DNA of 64,000 bases, from positions 1 through 64,000 of the forward strand of contig CAZKUN010000010.1 of NCBI GenBank assembly GCA_964555935.1, given 5' to 3'. The position numbers were made by a program, and so were the translations under genes. Source of the DNA: CAZKUN01 sp964555935. Lineage in GTDB: Bacteria > Armatimonadota > Zipacnadia > Zipacnadales > VGFC01. The notes beneath the pieces are model-generated. The model worked only from the letters and a program-made list of their open reading frames with translations, made no database searches and was not told the DNA's origin. This document shows, one piece after another, positions 1-8,152 of the stretch (the stretch's first letter is position 1; each line of letters begins with the position of its first letter).

Positions 1-1857
1 GCGTCCGCTGTCGTCTCCGTCCGTCACGCCGCCCAGCCGCTCGTCTGCCTCGGTGACCAGCTCCTTCGCCCGTCGCGAGGCGCTCGCATCCACTTGGGGC
101 CTCAACTCCGCGAGGTACTCCGCAAGAACCTCGCGCGTCCGCAGGTGCAGGCGCGTCTGCAGCGCGAGTTCGTGAGGCGTCACGACGCGGACGTTGTTCT
201 CAAGACGATCCACGCACCATTGCACGGGGATCAAGCCGCGCTCCACGCCCTCGGCGCCGGCGTCGTTGGCCTCTTCCTCGGCGGTCGGCGATAGGTCGCC
301 GTCGGTATCGCGGAAGTACGACCAGCAGTGCGGCATGACGTATGTGAAGTTGTCATCGCTCCACGTTGAGCCGCCCGTCGGCAGGTCGTTGATCCACTGG
401 GCGACGGCCGCCGGGGTCGCGTCGCGCGGGCGGCCCGTGTTGGCCCAGATCGTCAGCCGACACGAGATCACCGGCACGCTCCTCCCGTTCGCCTCCGTCC
501 AGAGAATCCGCCCCTCCCCGCCCGAGTAGGGGTAGTACTGAACCGTGAGGATGCCATCTATCTCCGGCACCTCCCGCGCCCACGTGTTGTACGCTTCCCG
601 CGCCGCCTCGCCATCCCAATCGATGGCGTTGAATGCCACCATCCGCAGGCCGCCGAGCCTCATGTACTCGCCCATCCGACTCGCGTGGAGCGCCGTGACA
701 TCCACGTCGCGCTTCGCGCCGAACAGATCCGGGTACATGTACCCGCCGCCGTAGAGCACGAAATCATCGCCGGCCGTCGCGCGATCGAAGATATCCACCA
801 GCGTGTAAGGGCAGACATTCGCGAGGCCCTCGTAGCACAGCGTCCAGCCGAAGGGGAACGCGCCGCGCGCGGGGCTTTCATAGTAGGACCGGCCCTCTCC
901 CCCACCGGCGAAATTGCCCATCAGCCACTGGATGTTGTCGCCATCGCTCATCATGAACGCCGCGTAATGCACGCCGCTCTCCCACTCGATATCGGCCCAG
1001 GAGCGCGCCGGTCGCCGGAGGCTTTCGCCGAACGACTCCGGGCTTTCGGTGGAGTAGGTCGGGAGGTTGTGGCACCAGTTTGTGGCTGTCTGGAAGAGCC
1101 CGTATTCGCTGCTCGGGCGGGTGTTGCTGTCCTCGCCGCCAGTGCCCCAGCCGATCACGATCGAGTCGGGATCACACCGCGCTAGCGCCGCCTCATACGT
1201 CGGGCCGGGCTGGGAGGTCACCATCGCCCGCACGGCCACCGCCGAGGCGCGCGCCATCCGCGACTTGGGGTCAGACGTCATGACCGCGGTGGTCGTGAAC
1301 TGGTCGCCATACTCCTCGAGGCACCAGGCCTCGGTCTTGTCTCGCACGTCCATGAGCATCGACAAGCCGATCGCCTTGGCCTTCTCCTCGAAGCCCTCGC
1401 TGACCGCCACGCCGCCGAGAATCCCCGCCAGCGCCGTGGCCACGTTGGCGCTCTCATCGATCTCGCCGAGTTGGTGCCAGCCTCGCTCGTTGCGGTCGTA
1501 CCGGAACAGGATGTAGCCCTTCGCGATCCCGTCGCGCCGCACTCGGTCGACCGCTTGCCACACGTCCACTGCCTTGTCGAGCCTCGGCCTCACGCGCGCG
1601 AGCATCATCTCCGTCCACTTGGCGTAGCTCGAGTTGCCGCTCACATCCTCGTGTAGCAGCGTGTCGTATTCGCCACGCAACACGGCTCCCGCCGCCAGCC
1701 CCGCCGCCGTCTCGTAGGTAATGCCCAGTTCGTGGTCGCCGATGAACGGGACAACGACCACGTTGCGGGGCGGGGGGTACTGCGGCCAGTAGCGGTGAAC
1801 GGGCTCACCCGCCGACGGCTGAGCGGCCAACACAATGGGCAGCATGAAAGTCAGCAA
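1..1857 (-). CDS. GxGYxYP-family secreted protein (putative glycoside hydrolase), 3' end outside window
   Basis: An open minus-strand frame runs from about 1857 to the left edge without a stop, so the C-terminus is missing. The frame contains GGGYMYP near residue 370, an exact match to the GxGYxYP signature of the putative glycoside hydrolase family (GxGYxYP_C), in the context VLYGGGYMYPDLFG. MSDGDN follows an Ala/Phe-rich strand, as is common in that family. The N-terminus is hydrophobic (LTFMLPIVLAAQPSAG), a short signal peptide, so the protein is probably exported. The start is unclear: TTG at 1857 has an AAGGGA-like ribosome site about 9 bases upstream, whereas ATG at 1845 would leave a very short signal. 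No substrate can be read from the sequence. Known for the family: found in polysaccharide-degrading bacteria, activity unproven. Confidence 0.75.
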   Translation of the reverse strand, partial: MLTFMLPIVLAAQPSAGEPVHRYWPQYPPPRNVVVVPFIGDHELGITYETAAGLAAGAVLRGEYDTLLHEDVSGNSSYAKWTEMMLARVRPRLDKAVDVWQAVDRVRRDGIAKGYILFRYDRNERGWHQLGEIDESANVATALAGILGGVAVSEGFEEKAKAIGLSMLMDVRDKTEAWCLEEYGDQFTTTAVMTSDPKSRMARASAVAVRAMVTSQPGPTYEAALARCDPDSIVIGWGTGGEDSNTRPSSEYGLFQTATNWCHNLPTYSTESPESFGESLRRPARSWADIEWESGVHYAAFMMSDGDNIQWLMGNFAGGGEGRSYYESPARGAFPFGWTLCYEGLANVCPYTLVDIFDRATAGDDFVLYGGGYMYPDLFGAKRDVDVTALHASRMGEYMRLGGLRMVAFNAIDWDGEAAREAYNTWAREVPEIDGILTVQYYPYSGGEGRILWTEANGRSVPVISCRLTIWANTGRPRDATPAAVAQWINDLPTGGSTWSDDNFTYVMPHCWSYFRDTDGDLSPTAEEEANDAGAEGVERGLIPVQWCVDRLENNVRVVTPHELALQTRLHLRTREVLAEYLAELRPQVDASASRRAKELVTEADERLGGVTDGDDSGR

Positions 1858-1889
1858 ATGAGCAAGTTCCCTTCTTCTGCGTGTCTGCC

Positions 1890-2160
1890 AATCGCACCGT
1901 CGCCCCGGTAGCATCGACGCCCTCGTCGATGCATGGGAGCCCTCGCCTAAGCCGTCCATAGAACTGTAGGAGCTGCTTCAGCTGCGACAATAAATGCGCC
2001 TCACCATCCACAGCCGTCGCACTCGCCGTCCCTCCGGTAGCATCGACGCCCTCGTCGATGCATGGGAGCCCTCGCCTAAGCCGTACATAGAACTGTAGGA
2101 GCTGCTTTAGCTGCGACAGACAATACGCCTCACCATCCACAGTCGTTGCACTCGCCGCCC
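1890..2160. repeat. Tandem duplication of a ~129-bp unit carrying a GTAG-hairpin palindrome
   Basis: Two copies of a roughly 129-bp unit lie head to tail and are nearly identical. Each starts with GGTAG followed by the perfect stem GCATCGACG-CCCT-CGTCGATGC (1911-1932 and 2040-2061). Each then has a conserved tail that includes GGGAGCCCTCGCCTAAGCCG and CACCATCCACAG. The GTAG foot plus hairpin matches the REP architecture seen elsewhere in the window, but the stem is of another family. This fills the 340-bp gap between two minus-strand genes. A 157-codon frame read through it is repetitive and not credible as a gene. Confidence 0.8.
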
Positions 2161-2198
2161 CTCTCTTCCCTCCGCACCTTCTCCCTCCCCCGCCGGCA

Positions 2199-4886
2199 TC
2201 AGTCCAAATCGCCCCTCGACATCGGCTCCATGACGTACGATAGCGCCACCCAGTCTTCCGCCCCGAGGTCGACCTCAATCAGCCCCAGGTCCGTGCCGTG
2301 ACTCCGGCTGGTGACGCCCTTCCGAACCGCAACGGGCGCCGCGAAGCTGAAGCGGACGCCCTCGCCCGATTCGCTGCCGATCCACAGCGCCGACGTCTTC
2401 GTCTCCTCTGCTTCGACCCATCCATCGGCCCCCGCGAACAGCACCACGACCCCATCCTTCTTCACGTAGGGGATCTGCTCCACCAACCGCTCCATCGGCG
2501 TCGGCTCCTCGGCCGCGACATCGACGGTCTGCCGCACGCCGGCCTCCTCGAACACGAGTTGGCGCGTGACCGAGATCGGCAGGTCGAACATCCGCTGCCG
2601 CAACGTCAGCGTCTCGGCATCCGCGTCCCACTCATGCTCGAATCCCCAGTAATCCGGCCACGAGACTTTCCCGTCGGCCAAATCGGCCCGGAGCATCTGG
2701 CTGGTGTAGACGTTCCAGTTCGCGCCCAGGACGCAGCTCCCGAACTCAGGCGTCCACAGCATCGAGAGGCCCTGGGTTGGGTTCCAGGCGAGTTTCTTCG
2801 CGTTGGCGTCCGCCGGCTGCAGCACGCCGTCGATGACCTCCCAGTTGCCGTAGTACGGTTCGGGCTTCACGGACGCGCGCACCCACTCGTGCGAGGTCGC
2901 CCCGGTATAGATAGCCGCGTAGTACTTTGGCCGCCGGATGAACGCGAACTCGTCGTTGACGTTCTTGGTGAACCGCTCCGACGCGAGAACCGGCCACTCG
3001 CCCTCCGCCACGCCTTCTTTCGGGAAGACATACTGGGTGAAGAACCGCGTCCACGGGTGGTACGCGTAGCTGTCGACCCAGCGATAGTACTGCTCGTACC
3101 ACGCGTCATCATAACTCGTCGAGAGGCCCCGCTTGATCGCATCGAGCGCCTGTTGGCGCTGAGCCGCCGCGTCGAAGTCCTGGTACCAGACTCCGGCCTC
3201 CGGCAGCTCCTCCGCCATCAGCGCGACGCCGGCGTTCCACTGCCGCTGCACCCACGAGCCACTCGTGCGATGGCTGAAGTTTGACGCTCCCAGCACCCGG
3301 CCATCGGGCTCGGGCGCGACCGTGTGGTTGAATAAGTCGTACGTCTTCCGCAGGCCCTCCCTGGCCAGCTCATCACCGGAGAACCGGTAGTAGATCGCTT
3401 GATTGCTCGCGCACAGCCCGTTGTACGTTGCGTCCGGGCCGTATCGCTCCTGGTGGTACCCAGTCACGAAGAATTCGCTGAGATCAGGGTCGTAGAAGCC
3501 CTTGGAGAAGCCACGCGCCAGCGTGTTGTAGAGTTCGTCACCACTGCCCAGTTCCAGCATGTGCAGGTTCCACATCCGCGAGGAGGTCTGGTTCTCACAA
3601 CTCACTCGGTCGAAGGGCCAGCGGCTGATGAGCTGCGAGACACCCTCGAGCCAGAGGTCGCGGAGTTCCCCATCGATGTGAGGGGCGACGTATCCGAACT
3701 GGAAGAACCGTGGCCCGTCCATCAGCCCGTCGACTCCGCTGTAGTGGTTCCAGTCATCCGCGTCGAGCGTGCCGTTCTCGGCCAGGGCCAAGAACCACGC
3801 AAACTCGTGCAGGAGGATACGGTTCAGGACCTCGCGCTTCCCCCGGTACGGGTTCAGCGGCTCGTCGATCACGTAGGCTGGCCCCAGCCACGCCGCTTCG
3901 GTGCCGAGCCCATACGACCCGCTGGCCGGATCGAGATCCTGGTCCTGCAGGATGCGGGCGATGTGGTTGAACGGCCCGCCTTGGCCGAGCAGCCCTGCGT
4001 TGCGCGGATCCTTGAGCCAATCCGACTCGAGAGCGACCAGGTCCACCGGCTCGACGCTCAGATCCTCCGCCGTCAGCGACTGCATCCACTCCCACATCCG
4101 GACCTGGTACTTGTGCGCCAACTGGCGGCCATCCCGCGTGGTTTCGACGCTTCCGGCGATCCGCTTCGCAAGGTCCGCGCTCGGGCAGAGGATCGGCGCC
4201 ACGCCGCTGATGCCGACGGATGCGTTGGCCCAGTCAAACGCCATCTCGACCGTGTAGACGTGCCCACCATCCACTGCTACTTCGGCGCGCTTGCCCGGCT
4301 CGGCCGAACCCGCGACTTCGCCATCTGCATCGCGCAGCGTGATGGATGCGGCGTAGGTGTTCAGGACCAGCTCTTCGTGCCCGTCGGGCACGAAGAGATA
4401 CGCCTCGCCGAATTGCCCCTTGAGGCCCTCGCGCAACCGACAGCGGCGCGGCATCAGACCAACCGCCGCCGGCGGCTCGGTGTCGAGGTCAACGGTCATC
4501 CCGCTGCCGGGCGAGAGCGTGTACCGCGCTCCGTAGATGCCTGGGGGTGCGTTGGCCAATTCCGCAGTGAAGGACCACGTGGTCTCGGCGGCTTCGAAGG
4601 GGTGGTACTCGTGGGTGACGAGCTTCTCGTCGGCGTCGTACATCTGCCAATAGACCGCGTGCGGGAAACGGACGCCGCCCTGGCCAGTCGGGTCGGTCTC
4701 TGGCCGGTTCACGTCGAGGCGCACGGTCAGGGGGCCGCCATCATGCGCAATGAAGAACGCCAGCGAATCCGCTGCAAAGGGCCCTGTGAAGCGCGTAGGC
4801 CCCTGCTGGCAATCGGCCGACACGGCAATCAGCGAAGCAACCAGGCCCGCCAGCAACTCCACCGTCCGTCTTCGAGATCCGCGCAT
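2199..4886 (-). CDS. Large secreted protein of unknown function
   Basis: 895 codons. The start is set at ATG 4886, because AGGAGG sits about 8 bases upstream of it; an in-frame ATG nine codons earlier lacks such a site. The N-terminus MRGSRRRTVELLAGLVASLIA is a clear signal peptide ending near residue 25. The body has an N-terminal beta-rich part, then a Trp/Tyr-rich helical middle (for example RMWEWMQSL, HEFAWFLALAENG, WNHYSGVDGLMDG). This resembles the alpha/alpha toroids of polysaccharide lyases and heparinase-like proteins, followed by a beta-rich C-terminal third. I do not recognise a named family. The fold assignment is inference from composition. The neighbouring GxGYxYP gene, on the same strand, suggests a shared role in extracellular glycan handling. 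Confidence 0.7.
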   Translation of the reverse strand: MRGSRRRTVELLAGLVASLIAVSADCQQGPTRFTGPFAADSLAFFIAHDGGPLTVRLDVNRPETDPTGQGGVRFPHAVYWQMYDADEKLVTHEYHPFEAAETTWSFTAELANAPPGIYGARYTLSPGSGMTVDLDTEPPAAVGLMPRRCRLREGLKGQFGEAYLFVPDGHEELVLNTYAASITLRDADGEVAGSAEPGKRAEVAVDGGHVYTVEMAFDWANASVGISGVAPILCPSADLAKRIAGSVETTRDGRQLAHKYQVRMWEWMQSLTAEDLSVEPVDLVALESDWLKDPRNAGLLGQGGPFNHIARILQDQDLDPASGSYGLGTEAAWLGPAYVIDEPLNPYRGKREVLNRILLHEFAWFLALAENGTLDADDWNHYSGVDGLMDGPRFFQFGYVAPHIDGELRDLWLEGVSQLISRWPFDRVSCENQTSSRMWNLHMLELGSGDELYNTLARGFSKGFYDPDLSEFFVTGYHQERYGPDATYNGLCASNQAIYYRFSGDELAREGLRKTYDLFNHTVAPEPDGRVLGASNFSHRTSGSWVQRQWNAGVALMAEELPEAGVWYQDFDAAAQRQQALDAIKRGLSTSYDDAWYEQYYRWVDSYAYHPWTRFFTQYVFPKEGVAEGEWPVLASERFTKNVNDEFAFIRRPKYYAAIYTGATSHEWVRASVKPEPYYGNWEVIDGVLQPADANAKKLAWNPTQGLSMLWTPEFGSCVLGANWNVYTSQMLRADLADGKVSWPDYWGFEHEWDADAETLTLRQRMFDLPISVTRQLVFEEAGVRQTVDVAAEEPTPMERLVEQIPYVKKDGVVVLFAGADGWVEAEETKTSALWIGSESGEGVRFSFAAPVAVRKGVTSRSHGTDLGLIEVDLGAEDWVALSYVMEPMSRGDLD

Positions 4887-5164
4887 CTGACCTTGCCTCC
4901 TGGTGTTGCCCATGGCTTAGCAAGGCTGGGTTCGCGGGGCGCTTTGGGCCCACCTTTGCATGGCACTTGCGGCGGCGACACATAGGCCATTGGACCCAGA
5001 CGGACCCTTCCGGGTCGCGAAAACAGGCTAGGCAAGGGGCCCTTTTTCGAGGAAAAAACGCAAAAGGGGGGACGAAAACGCTAGCAAGGGGGGGTCTGGG
5101 AAAGGCGATTCTCGGATTTCCGGTCAATTGCCGGAGCCACTCTGACGCGCTCGGCCTTGAGCGC

Positions 5165-5213
5165 GATTAAGATCCTCTTGAGCTATTTTTGAGCATAATT
5201 GAGTAAGATTAAG
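5165..5213 (+). promoter_or_regulatory. AT-rich block of phased TTGAG direct repeats upstream of the HTH gene
   Basis: In the ~420-bp gap between divergent genes, TTGAG occurs at 5178, 5189 and 5199, that is every 10-11 bases. The set is flanked by GATTAAG at 5165 and again at 5207. The block is markedly AT-rich against a GC-rich background. Head-to-tail repeats at helical spacing fit a protein that binds cooperatively on one DNA face. The rest of the gap (4887-5160) shows only a short CCTTTTTTCGAGG-type A/T-rich palindrome near 5040 and no gene. Confidence 0.4.
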
Positions 5214-5304
5214 CAGGAGTTACCATCCTGAGTCCGAAACTGTGTAGCATCTGATCTGTAGCAGCGTGGGTAAGGGCGACGCCCACAGGAGTGTTGCATC
5301 GACC

Positions 5305-5553
5305 ATGGCCATCGAGCTTCCGGATGTGCTGACGATAGACGAAGTCGCGGGGTACTTGCGGATCTCCAAGTCCTCCGCATATCGCCTTGCCAGACAGGGC
5401 GATATGCCCGGTCAGCGCGTGGGTGGGAGTTGGCGGTTCAGCCGGGTGGCCGTGGAGGAATGGCTCCGGTCGTCTGGCGGCAGCGAGAGCGAGGGCTCGC
5501 CGGCGGCCGGGGATGCAACGGGCACGGACGGACGAACCGGACGAGGCCGATGA
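5305..5553 (+). CDS. Small excisionase/MerR-like helix-turn-helix DNA-binding protein
   Basis: 82 aa. Residues about 5-55 (LTIDEVAGYLRISKSSAYRL, then GSWRFSRVAVEEWL) are the classic AlpA/excisionase-type winged HTH, in which a DEVAxYL helix is followed by a WRF-type wing. The C-terminal tail is Gly/Ser/Thr-rich and looks disordered. ATG 5305 is chosen; AGGAG at 5287-5291 lies about 13 bases upstream, a little far. The gene is followed after 13 bases by a sensor kinase and probably forms one transcription unit with it. Such proteins act as excision factors or, as in BldC, as transcription regulators. With no integrase nearby, a regulatory role is more likely here. Confidence 0.75.
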   Translation: MAIELPDVLTIDEVAGYLRISKSSAYRLARQGDMPGQRVGGSWRFSRVAVEEWLRSSGGSESEGSPAAGDATGTDGRTGRGR

Positions 5554-5566
5554 GAGAGCGCGCGGC

Positions 5567-7667
5567 ATGAAACTACGTCCCCAACTGCTGGTGGCATACT
5601 TCGTTGTGCTGCTGTTGATGATCGCCGTTGCGGTGGCCACGTACCGGAGCGTCCAGGCGGCGCGAGAGACGGTGACGTGGGTGGAGCACACTCACGAGGT
5701 CATCGAACACGCCAACCTGCTCGGCAGGCTGATCGTTGACATGGAAACGGGGGAGCGAGGCTTCCTGATCACTGGGAATGAGGAGTTCCTGGACCCCTAC
5801 CGGTCGGGGCAGGAATCGTATGCGAAGGAGATCACGGACCTCAAGGATCTCGTCAGCGACAACCCCCCTCAGGTCGCCCTGTGCGAGCGGATCGACGCCC
5901 TGGTGACGGATTGGCAGGATCTCGCGGCGACTCCCGCGATCGCCATGCGGAGGAAGGTGGACCTTCCCTCCCCCGAAGCCTCCATGGCTGACGTCGCCGC
6001 CCTGGTCGAGAGCGCCACGGGCAAGGACATCGTTGACGACATCCGAGACCAACTCGCCAGCTTCGTCGGCGCTGAACAGGCGCTGCTGGCCGAGAGGCAC
6101 GGGAAAGAGCAGGACGCAGTGCGCCAGAGCCTCGGTATCGTGGCGCTAGGCATTGTCCTGGCCCTTGTGATTGCCGCCGTGGGCATAGCGCAGGACGCTG
6201 CCGCGCGCACGCGGGCCGAGCGACAGGCCGAGGCGGCCCGCGAGTACGCCGAGAGTATAGTGTCGACCGTGCGCGAGCCGCTGGTGGTACTCGACGAGTC
6301 CGCGAAGGTGATCTCGGCGAACCGATCATACTACGAGACCTTCAGGGCAGGACCTAACGAGACCGAGGGGCGGCTCCTCTATGATCTGGGAGATCGCCAG
6401 TGGGACATCCCCGCGCTGCGCGAATTGCTGGAGCAGGTGCTGCCTCAGAACACGTCCTTCGACGACTTTGAGGTGGAGCGCGACTTCCCCCGTGTCGGGG
6501 AGCGGAGCATGCTGCTCAACGCGCGGCCGGTCTACGGGGAGGCCGCCGAGAGGCACATGGTCCTGCTCACCATCGAGGACATCACGACCCGGAAGCAGAC
6601 CGAGGCGCAGGTGCGGCGGCTAGCCACGGTGTTCATGGACGCGGCCGATCCGATTCTGATCGAGGATCTCGACGGGAACGTGGTGGACATGAACGAGGAA
6701 GCGGAGCGCGCGTACGGCTGGTCGCGAGATGAACTTGTGGGCCGGTCGATCAAGACGATCATCCCCCCCGAGAAACCCGAGCAGGCCGACGAGCTGCGAG
6801 CGCAGCTCCGAGCCGGGGGGGCCGTGCGGAACGCCGAGGTGGTTCGCTGGAGGAAGGACGGAACGCGCATCCCGGAGTTGCTGACGCTGTCGTTGCTCAC
6901 CGATGATGAGGGGGAGGCCGTCGGGATAGCCACGCTGTGCAAGGACATCACGGCTCGAAAGCAGGCCGAGGGGGAGCTGGAGGCGGCGAACCAGGAGTTA
7001 GACGCGTTCGCCTACTCGGTTTCACACGACCTGCGCGCGCCCATGCGGCACATGGATGGGTTCAGCAAGATGCTGTTGGAGGACTGCGGCGACAGACTCA
7101 ACGAGGACGGCCGATTTGCGCTCGAGGCCATTTGCGATGCGAGCGCCCACATGAACCGCCTCGTGGATGGGCTCTTGCGACTCTCGCGGTCGACGCGCAG
7201 CGGAATGGACTGGGAAGGCGGTGGACTTGAGCCAGCTCTGCCGAGACACCGCGGAGGCGCTCAGCGAAGCGGAGCCGGGCCGACACGTTGACCTCACGGT
7301 AGAGGAGGGCCTCGTCGTCCAGGGAGACCGCGCGCTTCTATCGACCGTGATGCAGAATCTGCTCGAAAATGCGTGGAAGTTCACGGCCAACGGCGACGGC
7401 GGGTGCGTTGAATGCGGGCGGGCGGAAACGGATGGCGAAACCCGCTACCACGTGCAAGACAACGGCGCGGGGTTCGACATGGCCTACGCCAACAAGCTGT
7501 TCGCTCCCTTCCAACGCTTGCACGCGCGGGATGAGTTCGAAGGCACGGGCATCGGCTTGGCGACGGTCCAGAGGATCATCCACCGGCACGGCGGCCGGAT
7601 ATGGGCGGAAAGCGCTCCCGGAGAGGGCGCGACGTTCTACTTCACGCTCGGCGAACACTCAGCCTAA
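5567..7667 (+). CDS. CHASE3-PAS-PAS sensor histidine kinase, frameshifted before the ATPase domain
   Basis: Start ATG 5567 (MKLRPQLLVAYFVVLL) follows the HTH gene by 13 bases. Order: membrane segment 1 (residues about 7-29), CHASE3-type extracytoplasmic domain (LLGRLIVDMETGERGFLITG), membrane segment 2 (LGIVALGIVLALVIAAVGI), two PAS domains (about 225-465), then HisKA with SVSHDLRAPMRHMDGF (phospho-acceptor His487). Near 7211-7222 the frame is lost: an extra G in GGGAAGGCGGTGG moves the N-box (NLLENAWKF), G1 (DNGAGFD) and G2 (GTGIGLA) of the HATPase domain into another frame that ends at 7667. Removing one base restores a normal ~700-aa kinase. Either this is a sequencing error or the kinase is broken. 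The next gene is its likely response regulator. Confidence 0.8.
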
Positions 7668-7680
7668 GGAGACACGAAAC

Positions 7681-8121
7681 ATGCCTGGTCCCATACTGCT
7701 CGTCGAGGACGATCCGAGGGATGAAGTACTTACGCGGCGCGCGCTTGAGAAGCACGCCGTTGCGAACGAGATCGTGGTGGCCCGCGACGGACAGGAGGCG
7801 CTGGACTACCTGTTCGGCGAGGATGGCGACGGCTCGGGTGGCGCGGGGCCGCTCCCACCAGTGGTCCTGCTGGACTTGAACCTCCCGAAGATCGGTGGAC
7901 TAGATGTGCTCAGGCGCATCCGGTCCGAAGAGCGGACCCGGTGCCTGCCGGTCGTTATTCTGACGTCGTCAGACGAGGACCAGGACCGCGTGAGCAGCTA
8001 TGACCTGGGTGCCAACAGCTACGTGCGCAAGCCGGTCGAGTTCGAGGCGTTCTCCAAGGCCGTTGGGCAGGTGGGCGCCTACTGGGTGCTGGTAAACACG
8101 CCGCCACTCGAGACAGATTAG
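7681..8121 (+). CDS. Single-domain response regulator, Rcp1-like
   Basis: 146 aa, a lone receiver domain. Acidic pocket E9-D10-D11, phospho-acceptor Asp65 in VVLLDLNLPKIGG, Thr95/Ser96 in ILTSS and Lys117 in YVRKPVEF are all present, so the active site is complete. The insert GEDGDGSGGAGPLPP before strand 3 and the LNLPKxxGLDVL motif are typical of the Rcp1/CheY-like regulators paired with CHASE3 or phytochrome-type kinases. AAGGAG lies about 8 bases upstream of ATG 7681. It probably takes phosphate from the kinase 13 bases upstream. With no output domain, it likely works by protein contact or in a phosphorelay to the hybrid kinase downstream. Confidence 0.85.
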   Translation: MPGPILLVEDDPRDEVLTRRALEKHAVANEIVVARDGQEALDYLFGEDGDGSGGAGPLPPVVLLDLNLPKIGGLDVLRRIRSEERTRCLPVVILTSSDEDQDRVSSYDLGANSYVRKPVEFEAFSKAVGQVGAYWVLVNTPPLETD

Positions 8122-8152
8122 CGCGGACGCTGGCATCGCAAGGGGTACTCGG

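Noticed and set aside
1890..2160. CRISPR array or direct-repeat array
   Set aside because: Only two units, 129 bp each, with no short repeat/spacer alternation and no cas genes in the window.
1805..2278. 157-codon minus-strand frame with internal repeats (possible repeat protein)
   Set aside because: Repeats are simply the 129-bp DNA duplication; it overlaps the ends of two real genes and has no ribosome site.
3399..4985. 528-codon plus-strand open frame opposite the 895-aa secreted protein
   Set aside because: Arg/Val/His-rich, no signal or motif; it is the high-GC antisense shadow of a gene with a good ribosome site and signal peptide.
5305..5553. Excisionase of an integrated element
   Set aside because: HTH type matches, but no integrase, attachment repeats or phage genes lie nearby; the kinase genes 13 bases on suggest a regulator.
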